A DNA stretch of 64,000 bases. Origin: Epilithonimonas sp042695135 (GTDB lineage Bacteria; Bacteroidota; Bacteroidia; Flavobacteriales; Weeksellaceae). The DNA lies in NCBI RefSeq assembly GCF_042695135.1, contig NZ_CP170547.1, forward strand, positions 124,001 through 188,000, read 5' to 3'. The number at the start of each line of letters is the position of its first letter. Within the stretch, counting starts at the first letter, position 1. The position numbers were made by a program, and so were the translations under genes. The notes beneath the pieces are model-generated. The model ran no database searches. It was not told the DNA's origin and was given only the letters and a program-made list of their open reading frames with translations. Positions 33,605-42,263 of this stretch are shown in pieces.

Positions 33605-35464
33605 TTATTTTACTTCCAGATAATTATCCTCAGAATTCACATCTGCCAATCGCTGACTGAAATCAATGCCGATTGCAGATAGCTGAGCTTTCGTATAAGG
33701 AATTGTAAATGTATATTCCTGCTGAGTCCACGCCCAATAAGGTAAAGTTTTGAAAGGTCCGTAAATATCTTTTGTTTTCCAGTTTCTGGTAAGACTTAAT
33801 GGAATATTATAATTAATAACCTTTTTGTCTTTTGTCAAAACACTGAAATCGATCGGCATTGGGACGTCGCCTTTATTGACTAACGTAATTGTAGTAGACT
33901 CCGGGTCATATTTCACATTCTTGATTCCGTAATCGATAGTTTTTGTTGTATTGATCCAATAATGCTGAAACCATTTCAAATCCATTCCGGTAACCAGTTG
34001 TGCGATGTGGATAAAATCTCTTTCTGTCGGATGTTTCATTGCCCATTCGTCATAATATTTCATCATAATCCTGTTGAGATTTTCCTCTCCAACGATATAA
34101 CCTAGCTCCACCAAAAACGTTTCGCCTTTGATGTAACTTGCGTAGGTATAAGCAGTTCCGTTGTCGTGGTGGTCTGCCAGCCAGACTGCAGGTTCTTCTT
34201 TCCCCGATTTTGCAAAATTAGCATAAGCCTTAATTGCTCCAACAAAAGGATTGGGTTGAGATTCTTTTGGCGGGAACAATCTGTATGACACATAATCCTC
34301 GGCATACTGCGTGAAACCCTCATCCATCCAAGGTCTCACGCTTTCATTGGTCGCCAGCATCTGCTGAAACCAGGAGTGAGCGCCTTCGTGGAACATCAAT
34401 CCGCAAAGTCCTTCCAGAGTTGTTGCTTCACCCAAAACCATTGTGCACATACCGTATTCCATTCCCCCGTCACCACCTTGAATGAAGGAATAACTTGGCC
34501 ATTTGTACCGCCCGAAAGTGGCGTTCATCAATTGGTAATATTTCGTGATGTAAGGTTTAAGCTCCGACCAGTATTTTGTCTTTTCGGATTTTTGATAAAC
34601 TAAGAAAACCTTTGGCCCATCAAGCACTGAGAAACTGTCCACCGAATAATCTCTGTCTGCAGCCCAGGCAAAATCAAGGATATTTTTCGCAGTCCATTTC
34701 CAGGTTACTTTGTTGGAAATATCCTGTTTGATGGTTGCATTGCTGTCGTAACCTTTCACTTCAGTTGGATTTTCCAGATTTCCGCCGGCTCCGATGACAT
34801 AATTTTTATCGATTTTGATATTAACCTCAAAATCAGAAAACGGGGCGTGGAACTCTCTTCCGATGTAATCGAAAGCTGCCCAGCCGTCATAATCATATTC
34901 AGCGATTTTCGGGTACCATTGTGTCATTGTCATATCTACGCCTTCTCGGTTGTTACGTCCGCTTCTTCGGATCTGCATTGGGATGACGGCATCCCATTCC
35001 ATTGTGAAAGTGGTGGAAGAATTTGGTTTGATAACATCAGCAAGGTAAACTTTCATTACCGTTCCCTGAATCTCGAATTTCAAATCTTTTCCGTTCTGTT
35101 TTATCCAGCGAATATTCTGTGCGCCTTCCTCATTCTTGGGAATTTCGGATAATCTGGAAACGACTGTATTTCCAACTCTTTTTGCTAATCTTCCGTCTGC
35201 ATTCACGCCTTGACCTTGCACACGCTGATCCATCATAGAACCTGCTTTGAAGGCATTCCAATACAAATGGAAATAGGCAACTCTCAGCTCGTCCGGAGAA
35301 TTGTTTTGATATTGCAAAGTCTGCTTCCCTTGGTAAGTGAAGTTGGCAGCATCCACATCAATATCCATTTTATATTTTGCATATTGCTGGGAGTAAGCGT
35401 TTTGCTGAGCAAAAGAGAATAAAGAACAAAGCGTAAAGACTAAAGAGTAAGCAGTTTTTTTCAT
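33605..35464 (-). CDS. M1-family zinc metallopeptidase, secreted
   Basis: A 619-residue gluzincin aminopeptidase-like protein with a signal peptide (about 1-19, SLFSFAQ). The zinc site HEGAH is at residues 359-363 with the third ligand Glu at 382 (WMDEGFTQYAEDY), and a GGMEYG segment near 334 matches the M1 exopeptidase motif. A beta-rich N-terminal domain and a C-terminal beta domain flank it. It is probably periplasmic or surface-bound and cleaves peptides. It stands alone. Confidence 0.92.
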   Translation of the reverse strand: MKKTAYSLVFTLCSLFSFAQQNAYSQQYAKYKMDIDVDAANFTYQGKQTLQYQNNSPDELRVAYFHLYWNAFKAGSMMDQRVQGQGVNADGRLAKRVGNTVVSRLSEIPKNEEGAQNIRWIKQNGKDLKFEIQGTVMKVYLADVIKPNSSTTFTMEWDAVIPMQIRRSGRNNREGVDMTMTQWYPKIAEYDYDGWAAFDYIGREFHAPFSDFEVNIKIDKNYVIGAGGNLENPTEVKGYDSNATIKQDISNKVTWKWTAKNILDFAWAADRDYSVDSFSVLDGPKVFLVYQKSEKTKYWSELKPYITKYYQLMNATFGRYKWPSYSFIQGGDGGMEYGMCTMVLGEATTLEGLCGLMFHEGAHSWFQQMLATNESVRPWMDEGFTQYAEDYVSYRLFPPKESQPNPFVGAIKAYANFAKSGKEEPAVWLADHHDNGTAYTYASYIKGETFLVELGYIVGEENLNRIMMKYYDEWAMKHPTERDFIHIAQLVTGMDLKWFQHYWINTTKTIDYGIKNVKYDPESTTITLVNKGDVPMPIDFSVLTKDKKVINYNIPLSLTRNWKTKDIYGPFKTLPYWAWTQQEYTFTIPYTKAQLSAIGIDFSQRLADVNSEDNYLEVK

Positions 35465-35630
35465 AGAATTATTTTTGTGAACCTTTTAGAGATTTGATGC
35501 TCCTAAAGGTTTTCTATTTTTAATTGTCTCAAAAATACTAAGTTTTTGTTGAATGGCAAGTGGAAAGGCGGGGAAGGTTGATGCCTCTTTATTGGAAAAT
35601 GGTATATTTGAATGTTAATAACAAATTAAA

Positions 35631-35975
35631 ATGGCTTTTGATAAAGAAGTAAGAGACAAAGTAATAAATTTTGTAGAAAATTTTTCGGTTAATATTGGTA
35701 AAGTATTATATTTTAAAGAATCCATTTGTACTCATAAAGATAATTTTGACAGACATTTCACGACGTTTTCAAGTACAGAATTTATTTTGAAAAATTTTGC
35801 AGGAAGAATTAGTGGTGCAAGATTAATGTTTGATGGCGATAAATTAAGTTATGAAATTGGTGCCGATTATATTATTCAGTTTGATGAAAGGGAAAATGAA
35901 TTTGAATTTATTGAAGCGTACTCGGAAAAAATATATCGAAGAACTATTTTAAAAATATCAAATGAGAGTAATTGA
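35631..35975 (+). CDS. Small hypothetical protein
   Basis: A 114-residue cytosolic protein I do not recognise. It has no signal, membrane helix or known motif, and is AT-richer than its neighbours. Its last 14 nt overlap the next small gene, suggesting a coupled pair. Such paired small genes sometimes are immunity or toxin-associated orphans, but nothing here proves it. Confidence 0.55.
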   Translation: MAFDKEVRDKVINFVENFSVNIGKVLYFKESICTHKDNFDRHFTTFSSTEFILKNFAGRISGARLMFDGDKLSYEIGADYIIQFDERENEFEFIEAYSEKIYRRTILKISNESN

Positions 35976-36246
35976 TTTTGAAGCTCATTTTTGGTTCTTC
36001 TTAACTAATGAAGATAATTTTTTCATTGATGTTAATTGCAGTAATTCATCTGTTGGTTTTAGTAGATTAATAGAATTAAATGAATCAGAGAGTAGTCAGT
36101 ATAAATTGAATGGCAAAAATTATTTAAACCAATTAGCAAATGATATTCAATATTATGCTCTTACAAAATACAGTGAAAGAAATATTGTAGGAGAAATCGA
36201 CAAACAGGTTCATCAAACTATTATGAAATTCAAATCTGATAATTAG
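35962..36246 (+). CDS. Small hypothetical protein, coupled to the previous gene
   Basis: A 94-residue protein without recognisable domain; it begins MRVIDFEAHFWFFLTNEDNFFIDVNCSNSS. It overlaps the preceding gene and shares its AT-rich composition. It is followed by the structured repeat copy B. Unknown function. Confidence 0.55.
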   Translation: MRVIDFEAHFWFFLTNEDNFFIDVNCSNSSVGFSRLIELNESESSQYKLNGKNYLNQLANDIQYYALTKYSERNIVGEIDKQVHQTIMKFKSDN

Positions 36247-36321
36247 AAATGATATTTTAATCTGGATTCTTGCGGAATTACAAACTTGTCTTTTAGTACA
36301 AATGCTGTTTTGATGTTGAAT

Positions 36322-36458
36322 CCGCAGCCCGACTTGAGCGGAAATCCTTTTTTGCTTTGATTAAGTTCTATTTAAACTGAAAACTTCTGCAAAAAAGATT
36401 GGGAGTGGAAGGCGGAAAAGCTGCCCAAACCTAAAACGTGGTTCGACGAAGTCAAATT
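36322..36458 (+). repeat. Intergenic structured repeat, copy B
   Basis: Shares conserved ends with 9608-9728. In this copy the arms AATCCTTTTTTGC (36343-36355) and GCAAAAAAGATT (36389-36400) form a clear fold-back. It fills the gap between the small orphan gene and the convergent M14 peptidase, ending at that gene's stop codon. Confidence 0.75.
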
Positions 36459-38171
36459 CTAATTAATCCTAAAAACCTGATAAAGCCGATGCGTTTTCTC
36501 GTAATACTCGGAATGTTTGTAAACCCAATCCAGCTGTGCTTGTCCGTCTTCGGCAAATTTTGGATTAATCGATTTTTCCATTTCGAAAGCAGTTTTCAAA
36601 GCTTTGTTTTCTTTCAGAAGTTTGGCCGCCGTATCTTCGAAAACATAAGGCGAATAATATTCTTTTTGACCCAGCATCGCATCAAAGAAATTCCAGTTGA
36701 AGTAAGAATCTACCGCTTCCGGCTCCAAAGTTTCTAAGAGAAATTTCACGCCATCCTGATTTAGCGGAACCAGAAAATCGCCCGCTCGGAAATTCATTTT
36801 GCCAGAATCTTTGGTCACAAATGTGTCGTAATGCAGATAATGGCCTTCGTAAGGATTGGGAACGGTTTTGAAATCTTTGATTCTGTAACTTTCCACCACA
36901 ATCGCAGAATCCTGTTTTATCGGAATCATTTTGATCTGGTTAAGTTTCAGTAAATCAATTACTTTCCATTCGGATTGTGGAATGACATAATATTTTGGGA
37001 TTGCGACTTCTTTTGCCGGAACGTAAGTATTGTAATATTTCACGGGATTCGAAAACGGTGATTTTCTGTCGTACCAAAGTCTGGTTTTTCCGGAAACGTC
37101 GCTTGGTTTGTATTTCGCTTCAAATCCTTTGAAATCGATATTTTCATATTTTGTAGAATCGAGTTTCCACGAGATTGTGTATAGATTTCCGACTTGGTAC
37201 TGTTTCAGATTTTCGGCTCTTTTTTGCTGAATGGTTTTGAAATTTTCATCGATATAATTAATGTTATCCACCATATAATCGTAAGTCACTTTCACGCGGT
37301 CTTTGTACGGCTTTAACATATGCGTTTCCACAACCGTCCCGATGGTATTGAACAGCGTCGTGTAACCTGTCGCATATCTCGGAGAATCGATGAACGCCGG
37401 GAAACCGCCATCCGGAACATCACCGTGAATGTTGACATAAGGCACGGAAATGATGCCTTTTTTCTCCATATTTTTCAGAAGTGTTTTCTGCATTTCGCCA
37501 TTGAAATAATTGCCGAGAACATTTCCCAACCGTTCTTTGTTGGTCGAAATATAAGTGAAAGTGTATTGATAATCAGCGCCATTGCTCACGTGATTGTCTA
37601 TGAAAACATCAGGTTTCAGCCATTGAAAAATCTGCTGAAAACTTCTGGAATTTTTGGAATCTGTTTTGATGAAATCTCTGTTCAAATCGTAATTTCTGGC
37701 ATTTCCTCGGAAACCATATTCTTCCGGACCATTTTGATTGGCTCTGGAAAAACTTCCCCGGTTCATCATTCCGCTGATATTGTAACTTGCAATTGCTGCG
37801 ATGATTACATTTTTCGGAGCTTTGATTTTTCCGGTTGCTAAGTCTCTCATTAATATCATTGTTGCATCAATGCCGTCCGGTTCGCCTGGATGAATGCCGT
37901 TATTGACGAACAAGACCGATTTTCCTTTTCTTGCTTCTTCGAAACTTTGTTTGGTTGGGTTGAAAATCACAACATCGATTGGCGCGCCGTTGTCATCTTC
38001 ACCTTTTGTTTCATAACTGATGGATGGATATTGTTTTGTTAATTCCTGATAGAACTTTCGCATCTCATCAAAAGTGGTGGTTTGATTACCATTACCTTTT
38101 TCGTAAGGTGTTAGGATTTGAGAATAACCGAAAACCGAAATGAGGACAAATAGGATGGAGAGATTTTTCAT
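36459..38171 (-). CDS. M14-family zinc carboxypeptidase, secreted
   Basis: A 570-residue protein with a signal peptide (about 1-17, FGYSQ) and an M14 domain. The zinc motif is His-x-x-Glu in NNGIHPGEPDG near residue 93, with the later His in IDNHVSNGADY near 193. The C-terminal 200 residues form an extra beta-rich domain. It follows the phosphatase gene after 21 nt on the same strand and might be read through from the NAD operon, but a secreted peptidase fits poorly there. Confidence 0.87.
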   Translation of the reverse strand: MKNLSILFVLISVFGYSQILTPYEKGNGNQTTTFDEMRKFYQELTKQYPSISYETKGEDDNGAPIDVVIFNPTKQSFEEARKGKSVLFVNNGIHPGEPDGIDATMILMRDLATGKIKAPKNVIIAAIASYNISGMMNRGSFSRANQNGPEEYGFRGNARNYDLNRDFIKTDSKNSRSFQQIFQWLKPDVFIDNHVSNGADYQYTFTYISTNKERLGNVLGNYFNGEMQKTLLKNMEKKGIISVPYVNIHGDVPDGGFPAFIDSPRYATGYTTLFNTIGTVVETHMLKPYKDRVKVTYDYMVDNINYIDENFKTIQQKRAENLKQYQVGNLYTISWKLDSTKYENIDFKGFEAKYKPSDVSGKTRLWYDRKSPFSNPVKYYNTYVPAKEVAIPKYYVIPQSEWKVIDLLKLNQIKMIPIKQDSAIVVESYRIKDFKTVPNPYEGHYLHYDTFVTKDSGKMNFRAGDFLVPLNQDGVKFLLETLEPEAVDSYFNWNFFDAMLGQKEYYSPYVFEDTAAKLLKENKALKTAFEMEKSINPKFAEDGQAQLDWVYKHSEYYEKTHRLYQVFRIN

Positions 38172-38192
38172 AATACAAATGTAGAAAATCGG

Positions 38193-38927
38193 TCAATAAA
38201 AATTCCTTCCTTTTTCATTTGGATATAATGACGGAAGCGAATCACTCTGCCAGAATTCTTTCGTATAGATATCCATAATAGACAAGAAGCCAGCAAAACC
38301 CGCTCCAGTATCCAAGTTCCAAATGTTAGCTTTGTTGATAGGTTCTTTGATTCCCAAATATAAAGTTGGCGTGTGACCGATGAAAATTTCTTTATACAAA
38401 AGCAGTCTTTTCGGATACAATTCTGAATTTTTTGACAACTTTCTATCCATCGCAACAGCCGTTTCCCACAAAGTTCTGTCCCAACGATAATTGCTGGAAT
38501 ACACTTCTTTTTCCGGTCCGTGCATAGAAGAATAACCTGCGTGAATGAACAAACGGTTTTCATCGTCAACATAATAATTTTTCATCCGTTGAAAAAATTC
38601 AAGATGTTTTTCCAAATCTTCCGAAGAATAATCTGAATAACTCTCAACTGTACTTTTCCCGCCATTGAAAAGCCAGACATCGGGTGCTGTTCCGAAAGCA
38701 AGCCAATTTTCCGTCCAAGCATCGTGATTTCCTTTGATGAAAATACATTCCTGCTTTTCTGAAAATTCAATTAAAAATCGAATGATTTGAGAAGATTCGC
38801 TCCAACCATCGACGTAATCTCCAAGAAAGATTAATTTATCATTCTCTGTGACTTTGGCTCTTTCCAAAACTTGTTTCAAAGCTTTGAATCCTCCATGAAT
38901 GTCGCCGATTGCTAATGTTCTTTTCAT
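38193..38927 (-). CDS. Calcineurin-like metallophosphatase (PPP family)
   Basis: A 244-residue cytosolic phosphoesterase. Its metal-binding motifs are complete: GDIHG (residues 8-12), LGDYVDG (near 36), KGNHDAW (near 64), and late His motifs FIHAGYSS and IFIGHTPT. It abuts the RNA 2'-phosphotransferase gene with no gap, so it belongs to the NAD/ADP-ribose operon. In that context it may remove phosphates from RNA ends, cyclic ADP-ribose phosphate or dinucleotides; a protein phosphatase role is also possible. Confidence 0.87.
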   Translation of the reverse strand: MKRTLAIGDIHGGFKALKQVLERAKVTENDKLIFLGDYVDGWSESSQIIRFLIEFSEKQECIFIKGNHDAWTENWLAFGTAPDVWLFNGGKSTVESYSDYSSEDLEKHLEFFQRMKNYYVDDENRLFIHAGYSSMHGPEKEVYSSNYRWDRTLWETAVAMDRKLSKNSELYPKRLLLYKEIFIGHTPTLYLGIKEPINKANIWNLDTGAGFAGFLSIMDIYTKEFWQSDSLPSLYPNEKGRNFY

Positions 38928-39470
38928 TTATTTCGAAATATATTTCGCATCCACAAAATCCGTCAGCCAAACATTATTATCTGAAAGATAAAAGAGACTT
39001 CCGTCTTCAAACATTTTTCCAGTTTTGATGGTCAAAATCATTGGTTTTCCGTGGCGCATTCCGACTTTGGTAGCAGTTTCTTTTTCCTGACTAAGATGTA
39101 CGTACTGCCGGTTTCTTTTTTCAATTCCGTTTTCCAAGATAGAATCAATATTACTTTGAGCAGTTCCGTGATAGAGAAATTCTGGTGGCTGTTGTGGAGT
39201 CAAAGCCAAATCAACATCAATCGAATGTCCCTGATTTGCTCTAATTTTAGTTTTATCTTCATTGAAAATAAAACGTTTCTTATCATTGGTCTGCACAATC
39301 TCGTCCAGTTCTTCAAAAGTAAAACTTTGGGAATAATTTGTAGATTTTGTAATCAGCTCATCAACATCCGCCCAGCCGTTTTCGTCTAAAGTTAAGCTGA
39401 TCGTTTCCGGTTTGTGCCGAAGGACGAAGCTTAGGAACTTGCTGATATTTTTCTTTTCTGGTTCGGTCAT
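38928..39470 (-). CDS. kptA: RNA 2'-phosphotransferase (Tpt1/KptA)
   Basis: Uses NAD+ to remove an internal 2'-phosphate from RNA, making nicotinamide and ADP-ribose 1'',2''-cyclic phosphate. The 180-residue protein has FVLRHKPETISLTLDENGW at the N-terminus (Arg18-His19 are catalytic-type residues), then IRANQGHSIDV, YHGTAQSNIDSIL, YVHLS and the last conserved Arg in VGMRHGKPMILTI. All family hallmarks are present. Bacteria without tRNA introns still carry it, often beside ADP-ribose enzymes as here. Confidence 0.92.
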   Translation of the reverse strand: MTEPEKKNISKFLSFVLRHKPETISLTLDENGWADVDELITKSTNYSQSFTFEELDEIVQTNDKKRFIFNEDKTKIRANQGHSIDVDLALTPQQPPEFLYHGTAQSNIDSILENGIEKRNRQYVHLSQEKETATKVGMRHGKPMILTIKTGKMFEDGSLFYLSDNNVWLTDFVDAKYISK

Positions 39471-39482
39471 GGCTATTAGTTT

Positions 39483-40424
39483 TTAATGCAATAATTTATT
39501 TTCCAATCTAATGCAAAGATTTTCAATATCATCTTTTCTTACCAGTTCAGAAATCCATTCTGCAGGAATATTTTCAAAACCATTGTATATTCCGGCAATT
39601 CCGCCTGTGATTGCTCCGGTTGTATCAGTATCTTCTCCTAAATTGACAGCTTTCAAAACCGCTTCGGAATAACTTTCAGAATTCAGAAAACACCATAATG
39701 AAGCTTCTAAACTGTGAAGAACGTAACCACTGCTTTTAATTTCATCTTCGGGATAATTTGAAATATTATTCTTTAAAATTCTTTCGAAAAGTTCAACTTC
39801 TTTTGGATTAAATTCTTGATTTACAGCATATTCCAACACTGTTCTCTGCATGTAACTATAAGCTTCTATTTTGCTTTTTCCTTTAATTAATTCAATCGCA
39901 AAAACAATATAAATAAAACACGCAAAAACTGAACGGAAATGTCCGTGTGTAATCGACGAAACTTCTTTTACAGTCTGATATAATTTTCCAATATTTTCTT
40001 CATCTTTAAGATAAAAAGCCAATGGAAGAATTCTCATTAATGAGCCGTTTCCGTTATCTTCTTCAAAAATATTTCCTGAAAAATTTGCGCTTTCTCCCTT
40101 AATTAATCTTGCAATTGAATGTCTGGTTGTTCCGCCTATATCAAACAATTTCCCGTGAGCAGTCCAGTGTCCATATTTTACCCATTTCACAAAGCTCAGT
40201 CCTATTTTTTCCAGATCATAACCTTTGGTCAATACGTCTGCAAGGCAAAGCGTCAAAGAACTGTCATCGCTCCAAGTTCCTTTTGGCTGATTCCAAGACA
40301 TATATTCTAAATAATCAGTCACAGGAACTTTCTTCAAATCTTCTCTTTTCTTAAATTCCACAGGAACACCCAAAGCATCACCAATGCAAACTCCAAAAAC
40401 AGCGGCTTTTATACTGTTTTTCAT
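39483..40424 (-). CDS. ADP-ribosylglycohydrolase family protein
   Basis: A 313-residue all-alpha dinuclear Mg hydrolase of the ARH/DraG family that removes ADP-ribose from targets or hydrolyses related compounds. Metal motifs: GVCIGDALGVPVEF near residue 11, WSDDSSLTLCLAD near 51 (three acidic/Ser ligands) and GEDTDTTGAITGGIAG near 263. It overlaps the sirtuin gene by 4 nt (ATGA). The acceptor may be ADP-ribosylated protein or RNA. Confidence 0.92.
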   Translation of the reverse strand: MKNSIKAAVFGVCIGDALGVPVEFKKREDLKKVPVTDYLEYMSWNQPKGTWSDDSSLTLCLADVLTKGYDLEKIGLSFVKWVKYGHWTAHGKLFDIGGTTRHSIARLIKGESANFSGNIFEEDNGNGSLMRILPLAFYLKDEENIGKLYQTVKEVSSITHGHFRSVFACFIYIVFAIELIKGKSKIEAYSYMQRTVLEYAVNQEFNPKEVELFERILKNNISNYPEDEIKSSGYVLHSLEASLWCFLNSESYSEAVLKAVNLGEDTDTTGAITGGIAGIYNGFENIPAEWISELVRKDDIENLCIRLENKLLH

Positions 40425-41110
40425 TGCGCTAAATTTACAAGCTTATCAAACAACAACTTCATTCCTCTTGTTGCGGTTTCTTTTATTACAACAGCTCTTT
40501 GCCCGTATCCAAAACCTGTCTCATTTGGATTGATAACAATTAAAAGACAATCATCTTTTATATCATGAATCAATCCCGCAGCCGGATAAACTTGTAAAGA
40601 AGTTCCGATAACTAAAAAAATATCTGCTTCTTTCGCTTTTTTTGTAGCTTCTTTCATTAGAGGAACATCTTCTCCAAACCAAACAATAAATGGTCTCAAC
40701 TGAGCACCATCTTCCGCTTTGTCTCCCAAATTGATATCTCCCTTTTGGTCATAGATCAGAGCCTTATTATTGCAGGAGCAGGATTTTAATAATTCTCCGT
40801 GAATATGAAGAATATTTGATGACCCAGCTCTTTCATGCAAATCGTCTATATTCTGCGTGATGATTTGAACCTCAAAATGTTTTTCTAAATCGGCAATTAA
40901 TTTGTGTGCTTCGTTTGGATGCACTTCGTGAATCTGGCGGCGTCTCTGATTATAAAATTCCAAAACCAGAGCCCTGTCTTTTTGCCAGCCTTCCGGACTT
41001 GCCACATCTGTTATACTATGATTTTCCCAAAGACCATCTCCGTCTCTGAATGTTTTTATTCCACTTTCTGCACTGATTCCAGCACCGCTTAATATGGTCA
41101 GTTTTTTCAT
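40421..41110 (-). CDS. cobB: Sirtuin NAD-dependent deacylase, class III-like
   Basis: A 229-residue Sir2 enzyme using NAD+ to remove acyl groups and releasing O-acyl-ADP-ribose. GAGISAESGIKTFRDGDGLW (near residue 9), TQNIDDLHERAG and the catalytic HIHGEL are intact. The FYNQRRR stretch has the Tyr-x-x-Arg signature of CobB/SIRT5-type deacylases, suggesting desuccinylase activity as well. The zinc ribbon looks lost: only CSC remains and the second Cys pair is missing. The macrodomain gene 4 nt upstream could deacetylate its product. Confidence 0.92.
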   Translation of the reverse strand: MKKLTILSGAGISAESGIKTFRDGDGLWENHSITDVASPEGWQKDRALVLEFYNQRRRQIHEVHPNEAHKLIADLEKHFEVQIITQNIDDLHERAGSSNILHIHGELLKSCSCNNKALIYDQKGDINLGDKAEDGAQLRPFIVWFGEDVPLMKEATKKAKEADIFLVIGTSLQVYPAAGLIHDIKDDCLLIVINPNETGFGYGQRAVVIKETATRGMKLLFDKLVNLAQ

Positions 41111-41114
41111 CGTT

Positions 41115-41627
41115 TTACTTTAATAATTTTTTATAAATCTCCAAATTCTCATCATCAAAACAGACAAAAATAACTTTCTCAATAACGTCAGATTCAAAAT
41201 TCTGAACCTCATGAACCGCAATTTTAGCAGCCAGATCTTTTGGAAAACGGTAAACGCCGGTGCTGATATTCGGAAAAGCGATTGTTTTTACGTTTAGACT
41301 TTCTGCTAATTTCAAAGAATTTTTATAGCAGTTTGTCAGTAATTTGGAACACTTTTCTACATTATTATTCCAGATTGGTCCAACGGTATGGATGACATAA
41401 TTTGCAGGAAGATTTCCTCCTGATGTCACCACCGCTTCTCCGGTTTTGCATTTACCTTGCCGGTTTCTGATTTCCATACATTCTTCCAGAATTCGTTTTC
41501 CGCCTGCACGGTGAATTGCGCCGTCAACACCGCCTCCACCAAGCAAAGAAGAATTGGCGGCGTTGACAATTGCGTCTGCATTGATTTTTGTGATGTCGGC
41601 TTTTATAATTTCAATTGTTAGTTTCAT
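41115..41627 (-). CDS. Macrodomain O-acetyl-ADP-ribose deacetylase
   Basis: A 170-residue single macrodomain of the MacroD/YmdB type. ADITKINADAIVNAANSSLLGGGGVDGAIH (residues about 9-38) has the catalytic Asn and Asp, and ISTGVYRFP is the phosphate-binding loop. It hydrolyses O-acetyl-ADP-ribose or mono-ADP-ribose esters, and some relatives act on the ADP-ribose phosphate made by KptA. Its start overlaps the DUF4291 gene by 17 nt. The substrates all fit its neighbours. Confidence 0.93.
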   Translation of the reverse strand: MKLTIEIIKADITKINADAIVNAANSSLLGGGGVDGAIHRAGGKRILEECMEIRNRQGKCKTGEAVVTSGGNLPANYVIHTVGPIWNNNVEKCSKLLTNCYKNSLKLAESLNVKTIAFPNISTGVYRFPKDLAAKIAVHEVQNFESDVIEKVIFVCFDDENLEIYKKLLK

Positions 41628-42258
41628 TGAGTTTGAGTTTTTTATTCAAATTTCCATCATCAAATAACAATGCCTTTTCTTCAGGAATTATCAGTTTATC
41701 CAAATCATTGTTCAATATAAATTGATGCTGCTCCTTTACAAAGTCAGAAATATCCTCAATCAAAAGAATATCATTTTTGGCAAAAGAACGGGTAAATTCA
41801 TTCCTTAAACCAATCTGTATTGCTCTTCTTTCCAATTTGTTTCCGAAAGGGTTGTGATCCGGATCCCATTGCAATCTCACAGAAGATTCATTGATTTGCT
41901 CTTGCCACTCTTCTCTCGAAAAATCCATAGATTCGTCATAAGAAGAATAAACTGCATTTTCAAGATATCTTTTAAAAGCATCAATTTTTAGATAAATTGC
42001 CAAAACACATTCCTGATTTCCCTTCGTTCCCCAGCCATTTCTGTACATCATCCAAAGAAAGTTTGGTTTGATCCAGGTCATTCTTTCCAAACTGAATTCT
42101 CCGCCAAAATATTGATTTTTAACGGCAAACTTTCCAATTGATTTTCGGTAAGATTGATAAACGACAATTTTTTCATCATCAAATTGCGCCATAATGTGAT
42201 GTCCCGTTTGTGGCCAATCCTGTAATTGTTCTGTATATTTTTTTAATTTAAGTTTCAT
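41611..42258 (-). CDS. DUF4291-like protein
   Basis: A 215-residue cytosolic protein that resembles DUF4291 proteins (IMAQFDDEKIVVYQSYRKSIGKFA near residue 23, MTWIKPNFLWMMYRNGW near 59, SVRLQWDPDHNPFG near 126). The biochemical function of the family is not known to me. The conserved aromatic and charged positions suggest an enzyme rather than a regulator. Translational overlap with the macrodomain gene places it firmly in the NAD/ADP-ribose operon, so an ADP-ribose- or NAD-related activity is inferred. Confidence 0.75.
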   Translation of the reverse strand: MKLKLKKYTEQLQDWPQTGHHIMAQFDDEKIVVYQSYRKSIGKFAVKNQYFGGEFSLERMTWIKPNFLWMMYRNGWGTKGNQECVLAIYLKIDAFKRYLENAVYSSYDESMDFSREEWQEQINESSVRLQWDPDHNPFGNKLERRAIQIGLRNEFTRSFAKNDILLIEDISDFVKEQHQFILNNDLDKLIIPEEKALLFDDGNLNKKLKLNETNN

Positions 42259-42263
42259 TGTTT

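Noticed and set aside
36459..38171. M14 peptidase as a ninth member of the NAD operon
   Set aside because: Strand and a 21-nt gap allow it, but it has a signal peptide and a secreted peptidase role unrelated to the other genes. Read-through is possible but membership is not supported.
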